Shown here: piece by piece, positions 17,976 through 25,852 of the stretch | How positions within the stretch are numbered: the stretch's first letter is position 1 | Layout: each line of letters opens with the position of its first letter | NCBI GenBank assembly: GCA_949935795.1 | Contig: CATLFX010000012.1 | Span: 1 to 59,259, forward strand | Origin: an uncultured Oscillospiraceae bacterium | Lineage (GTDB): Bacteria > Bacillota > Clostridia > Oscillospirales > Oscillospiraceae | Length of the DNA: 59,259 bases | Direction: 5' to 3' | The notes under the pieces: generated by a model | The model's database searches: none | Told to the model about the DNA's origin: nothing | The model's input: the letters and a program-made list of their open reading frames with translations, nothing else | Program-made: the position numbers and the translations under genes

Positions 17976-18441
17976 TAGGTATTGTCAGGCACGGTTAAGG
18001 GCCGCAAAGTACAATCAGGACTTTGCAATTCGCTCCACGGCGGTAACCCACCTCCCCGGCGTGACCGAGGACAGCTTGAAGAAGTATGAGCTGGACATCA
18101 CGAAGCCGCCGAACGATGTCATCGCTCTTATGGCGGATGCCTACAACGCCCCTGAGCTCCGGGCGTGGTACTGCGCGACCGAGTGTCCCCTGGGCCGGGA
18201 TTGCAGGTGCATTGAGGCGGCGCCGGCCGAGAGGACGGTACTCCGGCTCCAAAACGTCAAGGGGACCATCGAGGCAGTCACCCAGGCGCTTGCCAAGATT
18301 ATGGACGACGGCATCATCGACGACGGCGAGGCGGAGATGCTCCCAGACCTACGGAACGACCTCCTGGAAGCCAAGCGGCGGACCGAGGAGGCCCTGGCCC
18401 TCCTGGACCGTGCCGGGAAAAGCGGGCGCTTCGATGAGTGA
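17944..18441 (+). CDS. Phage HTH-type early protein
   Basis: 165 aa. The N-terminal half (YCQARLRAAKYNQDF, then LPGVTEDSLKKYELDITKPP) looks like an XRE-type domain. It is followed by a Cys-containing stretch (WYCATECPLGRDCRC) and a helical C-terminal part (IEAVTQALAKIMDDGIIDDGE). Proteins of this shape are common in the early operons of Firmicute prophages. The specific role is unknown. The start lies inside the previous gene, consistent with coupled translation. Confidence 0.65.
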   Translation: MSKQVTVAGSNRYCQARLRAAKYNQDFAIRSTAVTHLPGVTEDSLKKYELDITKPPNDVIALMADAYNAPELRAWYCATECPLGRDCRCIEAAPAERTVLRLQNVKGTIEAVTQALAKIMDDGIIDDGEAEMLPDLRNDLLEAKRRTEEALALLDRAGKSGRFDE

Positions 18442-18461
18442 CCAGAGAGGAGGGCGGCGCG

Positions 18462-18635
18462 ATGGAAAATCCGAGGCGAGAGGCCATTCTCCGCACACTT
18501 CGGGAAGATTACGGCATTACGACCGTGGAGCAGCTCATGGATGCCATTCGGAACATGAAGAAGCTGGACATCACGCAGTTCGTGTATTCGGAGAAAAAAG
18601 AAGGAGAAGGCCAATGCCAGAGCACAGCCGTATAA
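18462..18635 (+). CDS. Small hypothetical phage protein
   Basis: 57 aa, starting MENPRREAILRTLRED and ending with charged residues. AGGAGG lies 8 nt before ATG 18462, which is preferred over an earlier in-frame ATG at 18438 overlapping the previous gene. The protein is helical with no recognised domain. Its 3' end overlaps the start of the transglycosylase gene. Confidence 0.6.
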   Translation: MENPRREAILRTLREDYGITTVEQLMDAIRNMKKLDITQFVYSEKKEGEGQCQSTAV

Positions 18636-19336
18636 GAGGCGGGCGGAGGAGTAGGCGCCGTCGTCGCCTGGAGCCGTATATGATGGAGAGCATCGTCGGT
18701 CTGGTCATATTCCTGACCCTCCTGGCGCTTCTGGCCTTTATGACATGGGTGGTTGATGTCACAGGAGCGGCAGAGCCCCCCCTGGCGGCGAAGGAAGTGG
18801 CACAGCATACCCAGGAAGTACAGCCTGCGACATTCGTGGTCTACGCTCCGCCCCAGGAACCGGAGCCAACCGAGACGCCGGAGCCTACGGTCGAGGAACT
18901 GATGGAGGGCGGCTACCTGCGGGATGACATCGACCTGAGCTATGACCTTCAGGCGGTGGCGTGGAATGCAGCCGAGTCGTTCGGGATTCCACACGGCATC
19001 CTGCTGGCGGTCATGTACGAGGAGAGCCGGTTCGATGTGGATGCGGTAAATTACAACGAGACCTGCTTCGGTCTGATGCAGATAAACCGTTGCAATTATG
19101 AATGGCTGCATGAGACCCTGGCCGAGTATGGCGCGACCGACATCCAGAACGACCCAGAGGACAACATCCTGGCTGGAGCCTATATGCTTGCCGACCTCTA
19201 CGGCAAATATGGGGACTGGCATCTGGCGCTGATGGCCTATAACTGCGGCGAGAGTGGGGCCAAAAGGCAGTGGGACGCCGGGTACTACTCCAGCGAATAC
19301 AGCAGGACCGTTATATCGCTCTCTTTTGGCGGTTGA
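18614..19336 (+). CDS. Membrane-anchored lytic transglycosylase (SLT domain)
   Basis: 240 aa. An Arg-rich N-terminus is followed by one transmembrane helix (about residues 26-50, GLVIFLTLLALLAFMTWVV), a Pro/Glu/Thr-rich spacer, and an SLT domain from about residue 110. The catalytic glutamate is in MYEESRFD; FGLMQIN and MAYNCGESG are the other family motifs. It would cleave glycan strands from the outer face of the membrane. ATG 18614 follows AAGGAG. It lies among early regulators instead of in a lysis or tail module, so it could act in host wall remodelling, superinfection effects or lysis. No holin is adjacent. Confidence 0.85.
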   Translation: MPEHSRIRGGRRSRRRRRLEPYMMESIVGLVIFLTLLALLAFMTWVVDVTGAAEPPLAAKEVAQHTQEVQPATFVVYAPPQEPEPTETPEPTVEELMEGGYLRDDIDLSYDLQAVAWNAAESFGIPHGILLAVMYEESRFDVDAVNYNETCFGLMQINRCNYEWLHETLAEYGATDIQNDPEDNILAGAYMLADLYGKYGDWHLALMAYNCGESGAKRQWDAGYYSSEYSRTVISLSFGG

Positions 19337-19389
19337 TTTTGTACGGGTTACTCAAAACGCAATTATAGGATAAAAATTATAAAAACAGT

Positions 19390-19418
19390 CTTGCCATCCT
19401 GCTTGTTTATTACTATAA
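19390..19418 (+). promoter_or_regulatory. Second early promoter
   Basis: TTGCCA (19390-19395), 17 bp, TATAAT (19413-19418), 51 nt upstream of the next start codon in an AT-rich 130-bp gap. It probably drives the replication and recombination operon. Confidence 0.75.
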
Positions 19419-19468
19419 TGATAATCAGGAACGGAAAATTATAAAAATAACAACAGGAGGGCGTAGAT

Positions 19469-20236
19469 ATGGCGACCATGGAGTTTATCCAAAAGCGGAT
19501 TTCCGGCAAGGAGAAGGAAATCGACAAGCTGACGAAGAAGCTGGCCCGGATTAAGAAGGCCGAGGCAGGCGGATGGGAGAAGGATAACCCCTATCTGTAT
19601 TCCGAGTCTGACCTGCGGTGGTGCCTGAAAGACCTGGAGGCGGCGCGTGAGGCCCTTGCGAAGTACCAGAGCGAACTCCAGACGGCCGGCGAGAAGGCGG
19701 CGAGCAGGAACGTCACGGTTATCCTGGAGTTCCTGGAAGGCTGGAAGGAGAGAAGCCGCCGGTTTTACACTGACAGCTTCGCCAGATACATGGAGGCCAA
19801 GAAGGAGTACCGGGAGAAAGAAGCGGCCTACACTGAATGGTTTAACAGGGCTCGTATGAACGACCCGGACCGCAAGAGCAAGGAGGACGAGTACCACGCC
19901 TTCAGGAAACAGTTCAATGAAGCGTGGGCGTTCCTCACCCCGTACCTCACCCGGCAGGCCAACGCCGAGACCCATCGCTACGAGGTAGTCCTCGCGGTGG
20001 AGAAGCTCAACAAGGACCTCGATACCGAAGCAAACCGGAAATATGACTTCATCATTGAGCGGACCAACGCCATCGTCGGAGAAATCACGGACGCCTCCGG
20101 CCTGAGCGTAGGAGCGAAGGGAGACCTCAACGGCTACATCATCGGCTTGAATGGCCGTGCGAAGGTCCAGACAATCGGTGCAGGCGGATATAACATCCAG
20201 TGCTTCCACTTCCGTACCCTGATTAACGCAGCATAA
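19469..20236 (+). CDS. Hypothetical phage protein with coiled-coil N-terminus
   Basis: 255 aa. Residues 1-75 are a strong coiled coil (IQKRISGKEKEIDKLTKKL), with more helix to about 200. The C-terminal 50 residues (GDLNGYIIGLNGRAKVQTIGAG...CFHFRTLI) look compact and beta-rich. They resemble C-terminal modules of other phage-encoded early proteins of unknown function. AGGAGGG lies 7 nt before the ATG. It is the first gene after promoter 19390-19418. Confidence 0.65.
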   Translation: MATMEFIQKRISGKEKEIDKLTKKLARIKKAEAGGWEKDNPYLYSESDLRWCLKDLEAAREALAKYQSELQTAGEKAASRNVTVILEFLEGWKERSRRFYTDSFARYMEAKKEYREKEAAYTEWFNRARMNDPDRKSKEDEYHAFRKQFNEAWAFLTPYLTRQANAETHRYEVVLAVEKLNKDLDTEANRKYDFIIERTNAIVGEITDASGLSVGAKGDLNGYIIGLNGRAKVQTIGAGGYNIQCFHFRTLINAA

Positions 20237-20242
20237 GCCGAA

Positions 20243-20280
20243 ACACCCTCCGGGGTGTCGCCGGGGGCGCCCTCCCCGGC
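20243..20280. other. Two tandem hairpins in an operon gap
   Basis: ACACCC/GGGTGT (20243-20258) is followed directly by GCCGGGG/CCCCGGC (20260-20280). They may act as an attenuator or processing element. No T-run follows closely. Confidence 0.45.
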
Positions 20281-20322
20281 CTGACGATGGCAGGGCGATT
20301 TTGAGAGGAAGGAGCTGAGGCC

Positions 20323-20586
20323 ATGCTGGAGCAAGTGGACCCTGTGCGGGCGATGCAGATTGTCTCCGAGGTATCAGCCAAGACCGGCTACGCCTTTAAG
20401 TCGGAGGAGACGGTCAAAATCATCCAGCACACGGCCAGAAAGTGCGAGCTGAACGGCAAGGACCTGGAATATTTCTATATTCTGTTGGAGAACGAGTTGC
20501 GGGACTTCCTCATGCGGGCCAGCATCAACGCGCTGGGCGAACTGAATCGAAGGAGGAGAGAGCTGTGTGCGATATATGCCACATGA
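20323..20586 (+). CDS. Hypothetical helical phage protein
   Basis: 87 aa, predicted all-helical, with no recognised domain. AAGGAG lies 8 nt before the ATG. It overlaps the next gene by 22 nt, which fits a tightly packed early operon. Likely real because of its ribosome binding site and coding character. Confidence 0.6.
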   Translation: MLEQVDPVRAMQIVSEVSAKTGYAFKSEETVKIIQHTARKCELNGKDLEYFYILLENELRDFLMRASINALGELNRRRRELCAIYAT

Positions 20587-20792
20587 CGCCCTGTGACCCT
20601 CGGTGCCCGAACGCACCGGAGCCGCAGGAGGTCTATACCTGTAAGCTGTGCGGTGAGGCCATCCGGGTGGGCGACGACTACTACGAGATGGACGGCGAGT
20701 TCTATCACGAGGATTGCTTCGAGGACAATGCCGTGAAAATCCTGCTGGACGAGTGCGGCGCCATGAAGGGCGTCGCCAAGGAGGACGGATGA
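20565..20792 (+). CDS. Small zinc-finger-like phage protein
   Basis: 75 aa from GTG 20565, chosen because AAGGAGG is 8 nt upstream. It carries VCDICHMTPCDPRCP followed by YTCKLCGEAIRVGDDYYEM and FYHEDCF, that is CxxC, C..C, CxxC and HxxC. This spacing resembles a LIM or treble-clef zinc finger. It may bind DNA or protein in the recombination operon. Its stop overlaps the exonuclease start. Confidence 0.65.
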   Translation: MCDICHMTPCDPRCPNAPEPQEVYTCKLCGEAIRVGDDYYEMDGEFYHEDCFEDNAVKILLDECGAMKGVAKEDG

Positions 20793-21409
20793 TGATTACA
20801 TTACCTTCTTTCCCTGAGCTGGAGTTCGAGGAGCGTAGGCACGTCTACAAGCTGAACGGCGTGGTGATTCCCAGCGTGACCACGGTTATGAAGCCTCTGT
20901 CCGACGATGTGTACGGGAAGATTGACCAGGGCGTCTTGAACCGGGCAGCGGCCAGAGGGACGGCGGTACATAACGCCATCGAGAACTTCGTGAAGTTCGG
21001 TATTGAGGACATCCCACCTGAGCATGAAGGCTATTTCAATGCCTTCCTCAAATGGCATGAGGAGCATGGTGTGGCCCCGTATGGGACGGAGGTCAAACTC
21101 TATCACAAAGGGCTCCTGTACGCCGGGACCGCTGATATGCTGGCGGAGGTCGATGCCATGGACACGCTGGTTGACTTCAAGACATCCGCCCAAGTGTCCA
21201 AGATGATGTGCGGCGTCCAGTTGGAGGCATATGACCGGGCCATCGCCTCCCACGATGCAGGCATCCGGTTTAAGCAGAAGGTCATCGTGCATCTGACGAA
21301 GAACGGGGAGTACCAGATGCTCCAATTCCAGGACACGGCGACCGAGTGCTGGCGAGTTTTTACGGCCCTGTTGACCGTTAGAAACTATAAGCAGAAATTC
21401 AAAAAATGA
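20789..21409 (+). CDS. PD-(D/E)XK exonuclease (RecB/Cas4-like), partner of RecT
   Basis: 206 aa (ATG 20789; a second ATG at 20792 is equally spaced from AAGGAGG). Motifs: GTAVHNAIE, then a conserved acidic residue in YAGTADMLAEV, the DFKTS (D-x-K) core, and GVQLEAYDRA, which matches the QLxxY motif of RecB-family nucleases. With RecT two genes downstream it would form a lambda Exo/Bet-like single-strand annealing system. Confidence 0.8.
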   Translation: MMITLPSFPELEFEERRHVYKLNGVVIPSVTTVMKPLSDDVYGKIDQGVLNRAAARGTAVHNAIENFVKFGIEDIPPEHEGYFNAFLKWHEEHGVAPYGTEVKLYHKGLLYAGTADMLAEVDAMDTLVDFKTSAQVSKMMCGVQLEAYDRAIASHDAGIRFKQKVIVHLTKNGEYQMLQFQDTATECWRVFTALLTVRNYKQKFKK

Positions 21410-21425
21410 ATAGGAGGTCAGGAAA

Positions 21426-22151
21426 ATGAACGCAGTACGAGAGACCACGGTGGCCGTCATCGACCAGGATGCGGCAGACCAGTCCGAGCAGGAGCTTACG
21501 CTGAGGGAAGCGGTCAGCGAAATCGAGCTCCGGGCTGGGTCCATGACCATTAAGAGCGACGATGACTACCAGAGCGCGGCGGAGTTCGGCCGGCTGCTGA
21601 AGCAGCGGTCCTCCGAGGTCAAGGACTTCTGGAAGCCGATGAAAGACGCCGCGCACAAGGCCCACGCCGAAATCTGCAACAAGGAGAAGGCGATGCTCCA
21701 GCCCCTGGTCAATGCGGAGAAGATTCTGAAGAAGACCATGGGCGACTACGCTGCGGAGCAGGAACGGAAGCGGCAGGAGGCCGAAGCCGCAGCCAGGAAA
21801 GCCGCTCAGGATGAAGCAGAGCGGAAGATGCAGGAGGCTCTGGCGCTTGAGGCCAGCGGCAAGTCAGTGGCTGCTGAGGCTGCTATGGAGGAGGCTGAAA
21901 TCATGGACACGGCTGCGGCCGCTGTCTCCGTGGCGCCGGCGGCGAAGCCGAAGGCGGTGGGCGTTACCTCCAAGAAAGATTGGGAAGTCGTCTCCGTGGA
22001 CGGCACCAAGGTCCCGGTGGCGGTTGCCGGCATGGAGCTTCGGCCTGTTGACATGGGTGCGGTCATGCGCCTCATCCGTGCGTCCAAAGGTACGGTCAGC
22101 ATCCCCGGCATTGAGTATCGTGAGCGGGTCCAGATTGGCTTCCGCAGGTGA
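21426..22151 (+). CDS. Coiled-coil phage protein between exonuclease and RecT
   Basis: 241 aa. Residues 85-150 form an Ala/Glu/Lys-rich coiled coil (AAEQERKRQEAEAAARKAAQ). A short C-terminal globular part (KDWEVVSVDG...SIPGIEYRERVQI) follows. Proteins with this layout often sit beside recT in Firmicute phages; their role is not established. AGGAGG precedes the ATG. Confidence 0.65.
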   Translation: MNAVRETTVAVIDQDAADQSEQELTLREAVSEIELRAGSMTIKSDDDYQSAAEFGRLLKQRSSEVKDFWKPMKDAAHKAHAEICNKEKAMLQPLVNAEKILKKTMGDYAAEQERKRQEAEAAARKAAQDEAERKMQEALALEASGKSVAAEAAMEEAEIMDTAAAAVSVAPAAKPKAVGVTSKKDWEVVSVDGTKVPVAVAGMELRPVDMGAVMRLIRASKGTVSIPGIEYRERVQIGFRR

Positions 22152-22169
22152 GTAAAGGAGGAGTAAACA

Positions 22170-23075
22170 GTGAGTAACAATTCTTTGAGTAAGGCCGAGA
22201 AGAACGCCCTGGTCGTCAGCTATGACGTTCTCGGCTCCCACGTCGAGTTGGACCTCCCGTTCGTGAAACGCTACCTCGTGCGCGGCAGGGCGGACCTGAC
22301 CAGCGACCAGGAATTGGTCTTCTTCATGAACACCTGCAAGATGCAGGGCCTGAACCCGCTGGTGAACGGCGAGGTGTACCTCATCAAGTACAGCAAGGAT
22401 GACCCGGCGCAGATGGTGGTCGGCAAGGATGCCTACCTCCGCAGGGCCTTCAGCAACCCGGACTATCTGTTCAAGAACGACGGCATCACGGTGAAGCGGG
22501 GCAATGACATCATCCAAAAGGAGGGGTGCTGCATCTACCCCGGCGAGACCCTCATCGGCGGCTGGTGCCGGGTGACGTTCGTGCGACAGGGCAAGGAGCG
22601 GACGGCTTTCAAGGAGGTTGCCCTGGCTGAGTACAACAAGGGCATGGCTAACTGGAAGTCCAAGCCGGCCACCATGATTAACAAGGTCGCGGTGAGCCAG
22701 TGCGTCCGGGACGCCTTTCCGAAGGACTACGAAGGTCTGTACTCCGAGGAGGAAATGGTGGCCTCCGGCGCCATCCCGGTCAATGCTGTGGACGCCGACT
22801 ATACCGAGGCCGGCGATGACGATACCAACCCAGTCATCACCAACGACCAGAGGCAGGAGATGTTCAGCACCGCCAAGAACCTCCTGGGCCCCACCGCCAA
22901 TGAGGTTATCAAGAAAATCATCGGCGAGATGGGCTTCACCAGCACCACCACCCTCCGCCAGTCCGACTTCGAGAAGGTGATGGAGCAGCTCCAGACGATT
23001 GCCAGGGACTCCGCCCATCCCGACGGGCCAGAGCCGGCGGAGCACCCTGAGCCGGCCGAGGAGCCGAAGCAGTAG
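22170..23075 (+). CDS. RecT/Bet-family single-strand annealing protein
   Basis: 301 aa, GTG start with AAAGGAGG 8 nt upstream. The core matches phage Bet/RecT: LTSDQELVFFMNTCKMQGLNP, PAQMVVGKDAYLRRA, then WCRVTFVRQGKER and the C-terminal ATMINKVAVSQCVRDAFP. It would anneal complementary single strands during replication-coupled recombination. The last 60 residues are an acidic, Pro-rich tail. The gene is followed by the first iteron array. Confidence 0.9.
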   Translation: MSNNSLSKAEKNALVVSYDVLGSHVELDLPFVKRYLVRGRADLTSDQELVFFMNTCKMQGLNPLVNGEVYLIKYSKDDPAQMVVGKDAYLRRAFSNPDYLFKNDGITVKRGNDIIQKEGCCIYPGETLIGGWCRVTFVRQGKERTAFKEVALAEYNKGMANWKSKPATMINKVAVSQCVRDAFPKDYEGLYSEEEMVASGAIPVNAVDADYTEAGDDDTNPVITNDQRQEMFSTAKNLLGPTANEVIKKIIGEMGFTSTTTLRQSDFEKVMEQLQTIARDSAHPDGPEPAEHPEPAEEPKQ

Positions 23076-23094
23076 AAATCCGCAGGGAGGCAGA

Positions 23095-23160
23095 AGCAAA
23101 ATACGAGCAAAACTCCAGCAAACGCCCAGCAAAATCTTAGCAAAACGCGAGCAAGTATTT
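23095..23160 (+). repeat. Iteron array 1: six 11-bp direct repeats
   Basis: Six units starting AGCAA at 23095, 23106, 23117, 23128, 23139 and 23150, with a strict 11-bp period. The consensus is AGCAAAAYNCN. It fills the gap between recT and the replication initiator gene and ends in a T-rich run. Iterons just before or inside an initiator gene usually bind that initiator. Confidence 0.85.
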
Positions 23161-23196
23161 TTCTTCTGCCTCCCGATAGAAGGCAGGTGAAACATT

Positions 23197-24033
23197 TTGG
23201 CATTAAGAGACCAGCCGTATCTCCCTCTCTATGTGATGGATTTTGTTACAGATGAGAAGCTGGAGCAGTGCAGCGCGGAGAGCACCGGGGTCTATATTCG
23301 GCTCATGTGTTATATGCACAAGAGCGTCCCATACGGGACCGTGACTCTGAATCAGAAATGCAGGAATGACGGGGATGCCGTTGCCGGCTTTGCCAAGATG
23401 CTCAGTCGGCCAATGCCTTACGACACAGCGGTTATAGAGCGTTCCCTAAAGGAGCTTATTGAGATGGGGGTCCTGACCCTTGAAGGCGATATTCTCCTCC
23501 AAAAGCGCATGGTTCGTGATGGGGAGCTGAGCGAGACAAGAGCAGCCGCTGCCAAGCAAAGAGGAAGCAAAACCTCAGCAAAGTCTGAGCAAAGTCTCAG
23601 CAAATGCCCAGCAAAAACTCAGCAAAACACTGAAAATGAAAGTGAATATGAAAATGAAATTGAAAGTGAAGATGATAGTGAAAATGATAGAGCCTCATCT
23701 TCACATCAGCGGTCGGCGGTAGAGGAGCGGTTCGACCTGTTCTGGGCTGCTTATCCGAAAAAGACCGGCAAGGGTTACGCCAGAAAGATATTCCTGAAAA
23801 TCGCTCCGAGCAAGGAGCTTTTCGAGAGAATGATGGCCGCGCTGGAGAAGGCCAAGCGGTGCGAACAATGGGTGAAGGACCGGGGGCAGTACATCCCATA
23901 CCCGTCCACATGGCTGAATCAGGAGCGGTGGGACGATGACTATGGCCCGACTCCAACACCTGGGCCGGGCCAACCGCCGGATGGATTCGACCCGGAAAAT
24001 CCATATCAGAGATGGGGTGAGGAAGATGGATGA
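23197..24033 (+). CDS. Phage replication initiator (lambda-O/DnaD-like)
   Basis: 278 aa from TTG 23197 after AGGCAGGTGA. The N-terminal 120 residues (LYVMDFVTDEKLEQCSAESTG...) resemble winged-helix replication-initiation domains (DUF1376 type). A low-complexity Ser/Lys/Gln/Glu linker (about residues 120-170) is encoded by the second iteron array and an AT-rich run. The C-terminal part (FDLFWAAYPKKTGKGYARK...WLNQERWDDD) is the conserved tail of phage replication proteins that recruit a helicase loader. The next gene is a DnaC-like loader and overlaps it by 8 nt. Confidence 0.8.
   Translation: MALRDQPYLPLYVMDFVTDEKLEQCSAESTGVYIRLMCYMHKSVPYGTVTLNQKCRNDGDAVAGFAKMLSRPMPYDTAVIERSLKELIEMGVLTLEGDILLQKRMVRDGELSETRAAAAKQRGSKTSAKSEQSLSKCPAKTQQNTENESEYENEIESEDDSENDRASSSHQRSAVEERFDLFWAAYPKKTGKGYARKIFLKIAPSKELFERMMAALEKAKRCEQWVKDRGQYIPYPSTWLNQERWDDDYGPTPTPGPGQPPDGFDPENPYQRWGEEDG
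23555..23695 (+). other. Putative replication origin: seven 11-bp iterons plus AT-rich segment inside the initiator gene
   Basis: Seven units beginning AGCAAA at 23555, 23566, 23577, 23588, 23599, 23610 and 23621 keep an exact 11-bp spacing. 11 is not a multiple of 3, so the repeat is read in all three frames, showing selection on DNA and not on protein. An A-rich stretch of GAAAATGAAAGTGAA type (23632-23695) follows and could be the unwinding element. The layout matches the lambda origin inside gene O. Confidence 0.75.
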
Positions 24034-24925
24034 GCCGATGCAGAGCACAGGCCAAATCCTGAGCGGTGGCTCATTCTTCGGAGAATTGGTCAGGCGGGCC
24101 GAGAAGAACCAGCCGCACGACCCGTCCGACTACATCAACCCGAACGACGGACTTCTGTACTGCGGGAAGTGCCATACGCCAAAACAGTGCCGGGTATCTC
24201 TGGACCTGGAGGGTACGGGGGAGCAGGAGTTCACACCGCCGGTCATGTGCTGGTGTGAGAGGGAACGGGACGAGGCGAGGGAACGGGAGGCACGGGCCAG
24301 AGAGGACCTACTTGCCATTGACCGGCTCCGGTCAAAGAGTTTGATGGATGAGCGGTTCAGGACCCAGACCTTCGCATCCTACCGGACCACGAAGAACAAT
24401 GCCAGACCCCTCCGACTGTGCAAGCGGTATGTCGAAGGCTGGCCTGAGATGCTGGAGAAGAACCAAGGGCTGCTATTCTACGGCGGGGTCGGGACCGGGA
24501 AGACCTTCTCTGCGGCGTGTATTGCAAATGCCCTCCTGGAGAAGCGGGTGCCGGTGGTCATGACTTCGTTCGTGAAGCTGCTGGAGAGTATGCAGGGCTT
24601 CAAGGAGGACGGCGAAAAGCTGATAGCACAGCTCAACAAGGCGAAGCTGCTCATCATCGACGACCTGGGGGCGGAGCGTGGAACGGACTTTGCCCTGGAA
24701 AAAGTCTATGACATCATCGACAGCCGGTACAGAGCCAAGCTCCCGATGCTGCTCACGACCAACCTGGAGCTGGGAATGATGCAGGAGGCAACCGACATCC
24801 GATACAGCAGGATTTACGACCGGATTTTTGAGGTCTGCTACCCGGTGCAGTTTGTCGGCCAGTCTTTCCGCAAGACCGAGGCAAAGCGCCGGTTCGACGA
24901 CATGAAATCATTCCTCGAAGGATGA
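24026..24925 (+). CDS. DnaC-like helicase loader ATPase
   Basis: 299 aa. The N-terminus has a Cys cluster (LLYCGKCHTPKQC ... CWCERE) like the zinc region of DnaC/DnaI loaders. The AAA+ core has Walker A YGGVGTGKTFSAA and Walker B LLIIDDLGAE, followed by TTNLEL (sensor I). It would load the host replicative helicase at the iteron origin. ATG 24026 overlaps the initiator stop (ATGGATGA). Confidence 0.9.
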   Translation: MDEPMQSTGQILSGGSFFGELVRRAEKNQPHDPSDYINPNDGLLYCGKCHTPKQCRVSLDLEGTGEQEFTPPVMCWCERERDEAREREARAREDLLAIDRLRSKSLMDERFRTQTFASYRTTKNNARPLRLCKRYVEGWPEMLEKNQGLLFYGGVGTGKTFSAACIANALLEKRVPVVMTSFVKLLESMQGFKEDGEKLIAQLNKAKLLIIDDLGAERGTDFALEKVYDIIDSRYRAKLPMLLTTNLELGMMQEATDIRYSRIYDRIFEVCYPVQFVGQSFRKTEAKRRFDDMKSFLEG

Positions 24926-24939
24926 GAACGGAGGGCCGT

Positions 24940-25116
24940 ATGGGTAAACTCGAAATCTTCAAGGAGGAGGACCGGCTGACGGCTGCGGCCATCCTCGTGA
25001 AGAACGGCTACAGGGTCCGGCAAACGAGGGAGAGGGCGGAGGGTAAGCGTAGCTATCTGTACTTCCTCGAATACGATAAGCCGAAAAAATCGACGGGAGA
25101 GGAGGAGCGAGAGTGA
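24940..25116 (+). CDS. Small hypothetical phage protein
   Basis: 58 aa from ATG 24940, with GGAGG 5 nt upstream. It begins MGKLEIFKEEDRLTAAAILVKNGYRVR and ends with charged residues, probably an alpha/beta fold. An alternative start at 24922 overlaps the previous stop. No function recognised. It overlaps the next gene by 4 nt. Confidence 0.55.
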   Translation: MGKLEIFKEEDRLTAAAILVKNGYRVRQTRERAEGKRSYLYFLEYDKPKKSTGEEERE

Positions 25117-25328
25117 GCAGAATGGTTACACAGCGGCAGCAGGTGCTGAACCACCTGGAGAAGCACGGGAGCATTACCTCGTGGGAGGCCATCCAGAAAT
25201 TCCACGCCACGAGGCTGTCCGGTATCATCTTCGCCCTGCGTAAACAGGGCCATCCCATCAAGTCCACGATGGAGACCAACGGGGACAAGCACTACGCCCG
25301 CTACACGCTGGAGAGGGCGAAGGTATGA
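25113..25328 (+). CDS. Small winged-helix-like phage protein
   Basis: 71 aa from GTG 25113, with AGGAGG 7 nt upstream. RQQVLNHLEKHGSITSWEAI, FHATRLSGIIFALRKQG and a short beta-hairpin form a compact winged helix-turn-helix. Similar proteins are frequent beside phage replication genes; the partner is unknown. It overlaps both neighbours by 4 nt, indicating coupled translation. Confidence 0.65.
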   Translation: MSRMVTQRQQVLNHLEKHGSITSWEAIQKFHATRLSGIIFALRKQGHPIKSTMETNGDKHYARYTLERAKV

Positions 25329-25852
25329 GGACGACGAAATTGCGGTGGTCCACCGACATGGAGGGGACATGGCTCTGCGCCCTGGTCCCCCGTGAGGAGG
25401 CCCTGTTCGCCCTGGAGAACTTCGAGGAGGGCAAGGAGTATAACCTCGAAGTGAAGAAGGCCAGGGGGCGCAAGAGGAGCCTGGACGCCAACGCCTACTG
25501 CTGGGTGCTGATGGATAAGCTGGCCGAGCATTACAGCGTCCCTGTCACGGAGGTCTACCGCAACTTCGTCAAGGAAATCGGCGGCAATTCGGACATCATC
25601 TGCATGATGGAGAGGGCGGTCGATAACTTCCGGCAGAGCTGGGAGCAAAACGGGATTGGCTGGCAGACCGATGTGATGCCGTCCAAGATTGAGGGATGCG
25701 TGAACGTCAAGGTCTACTATGGCAGCTCGACCTACGACACGGCGCAGATGTCGAGGCTCATCGACTTGGTGGTGCAGGAGTGCAAGGACGCCGGCATCGA
25801 GACCCTGCCGCCTGATAAGCTGGCGGCGCTGCTGGATGGGTGGAGCGCATGA
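25325..25852 (+). CDS. NinB/Orf-like recombination mediator (putative)
   Basis: 175 aa. The layout recalls lambda NinB (Orf), which binds single-stranded DNA and SSB: a basic RKRSLDANAYCWVLMDKLAEHY segment aligns by eye with the RSLDQN...W segment of NinB. The C-terminal YGSSTYDTAQMSRLIDLV...AGIETL matches the G-STSRM-E-LLELI region. The placement beside RusA and SSB supports a recombination role. The assignment rests on visual similarity only. Confidence 0.5.
   Translation: MRTTKLRWSTDMEGTWLCALVPREEALFALENFEEGKEYNLEVKKARGRKRSLDANAYCWVLMDKLAEHYSVPVTEVYRNFVKEIGGNSDIICMMERAVDNFRQSWEQNGIGWQTDVMPSKIEGCVNVKVYYGSSTYDTAQMSRLIDLVVQECKDAGIETLPPDKLAALLDGWSA

Noticed and set aside
23095..23631. Short regular repeats that could be mistaken for a CRISPR array
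   Set aside because: The unit is 11 bp with no spacers, half of the copies lie inside a coding gene, and no cas genes are present; iterons explain it.
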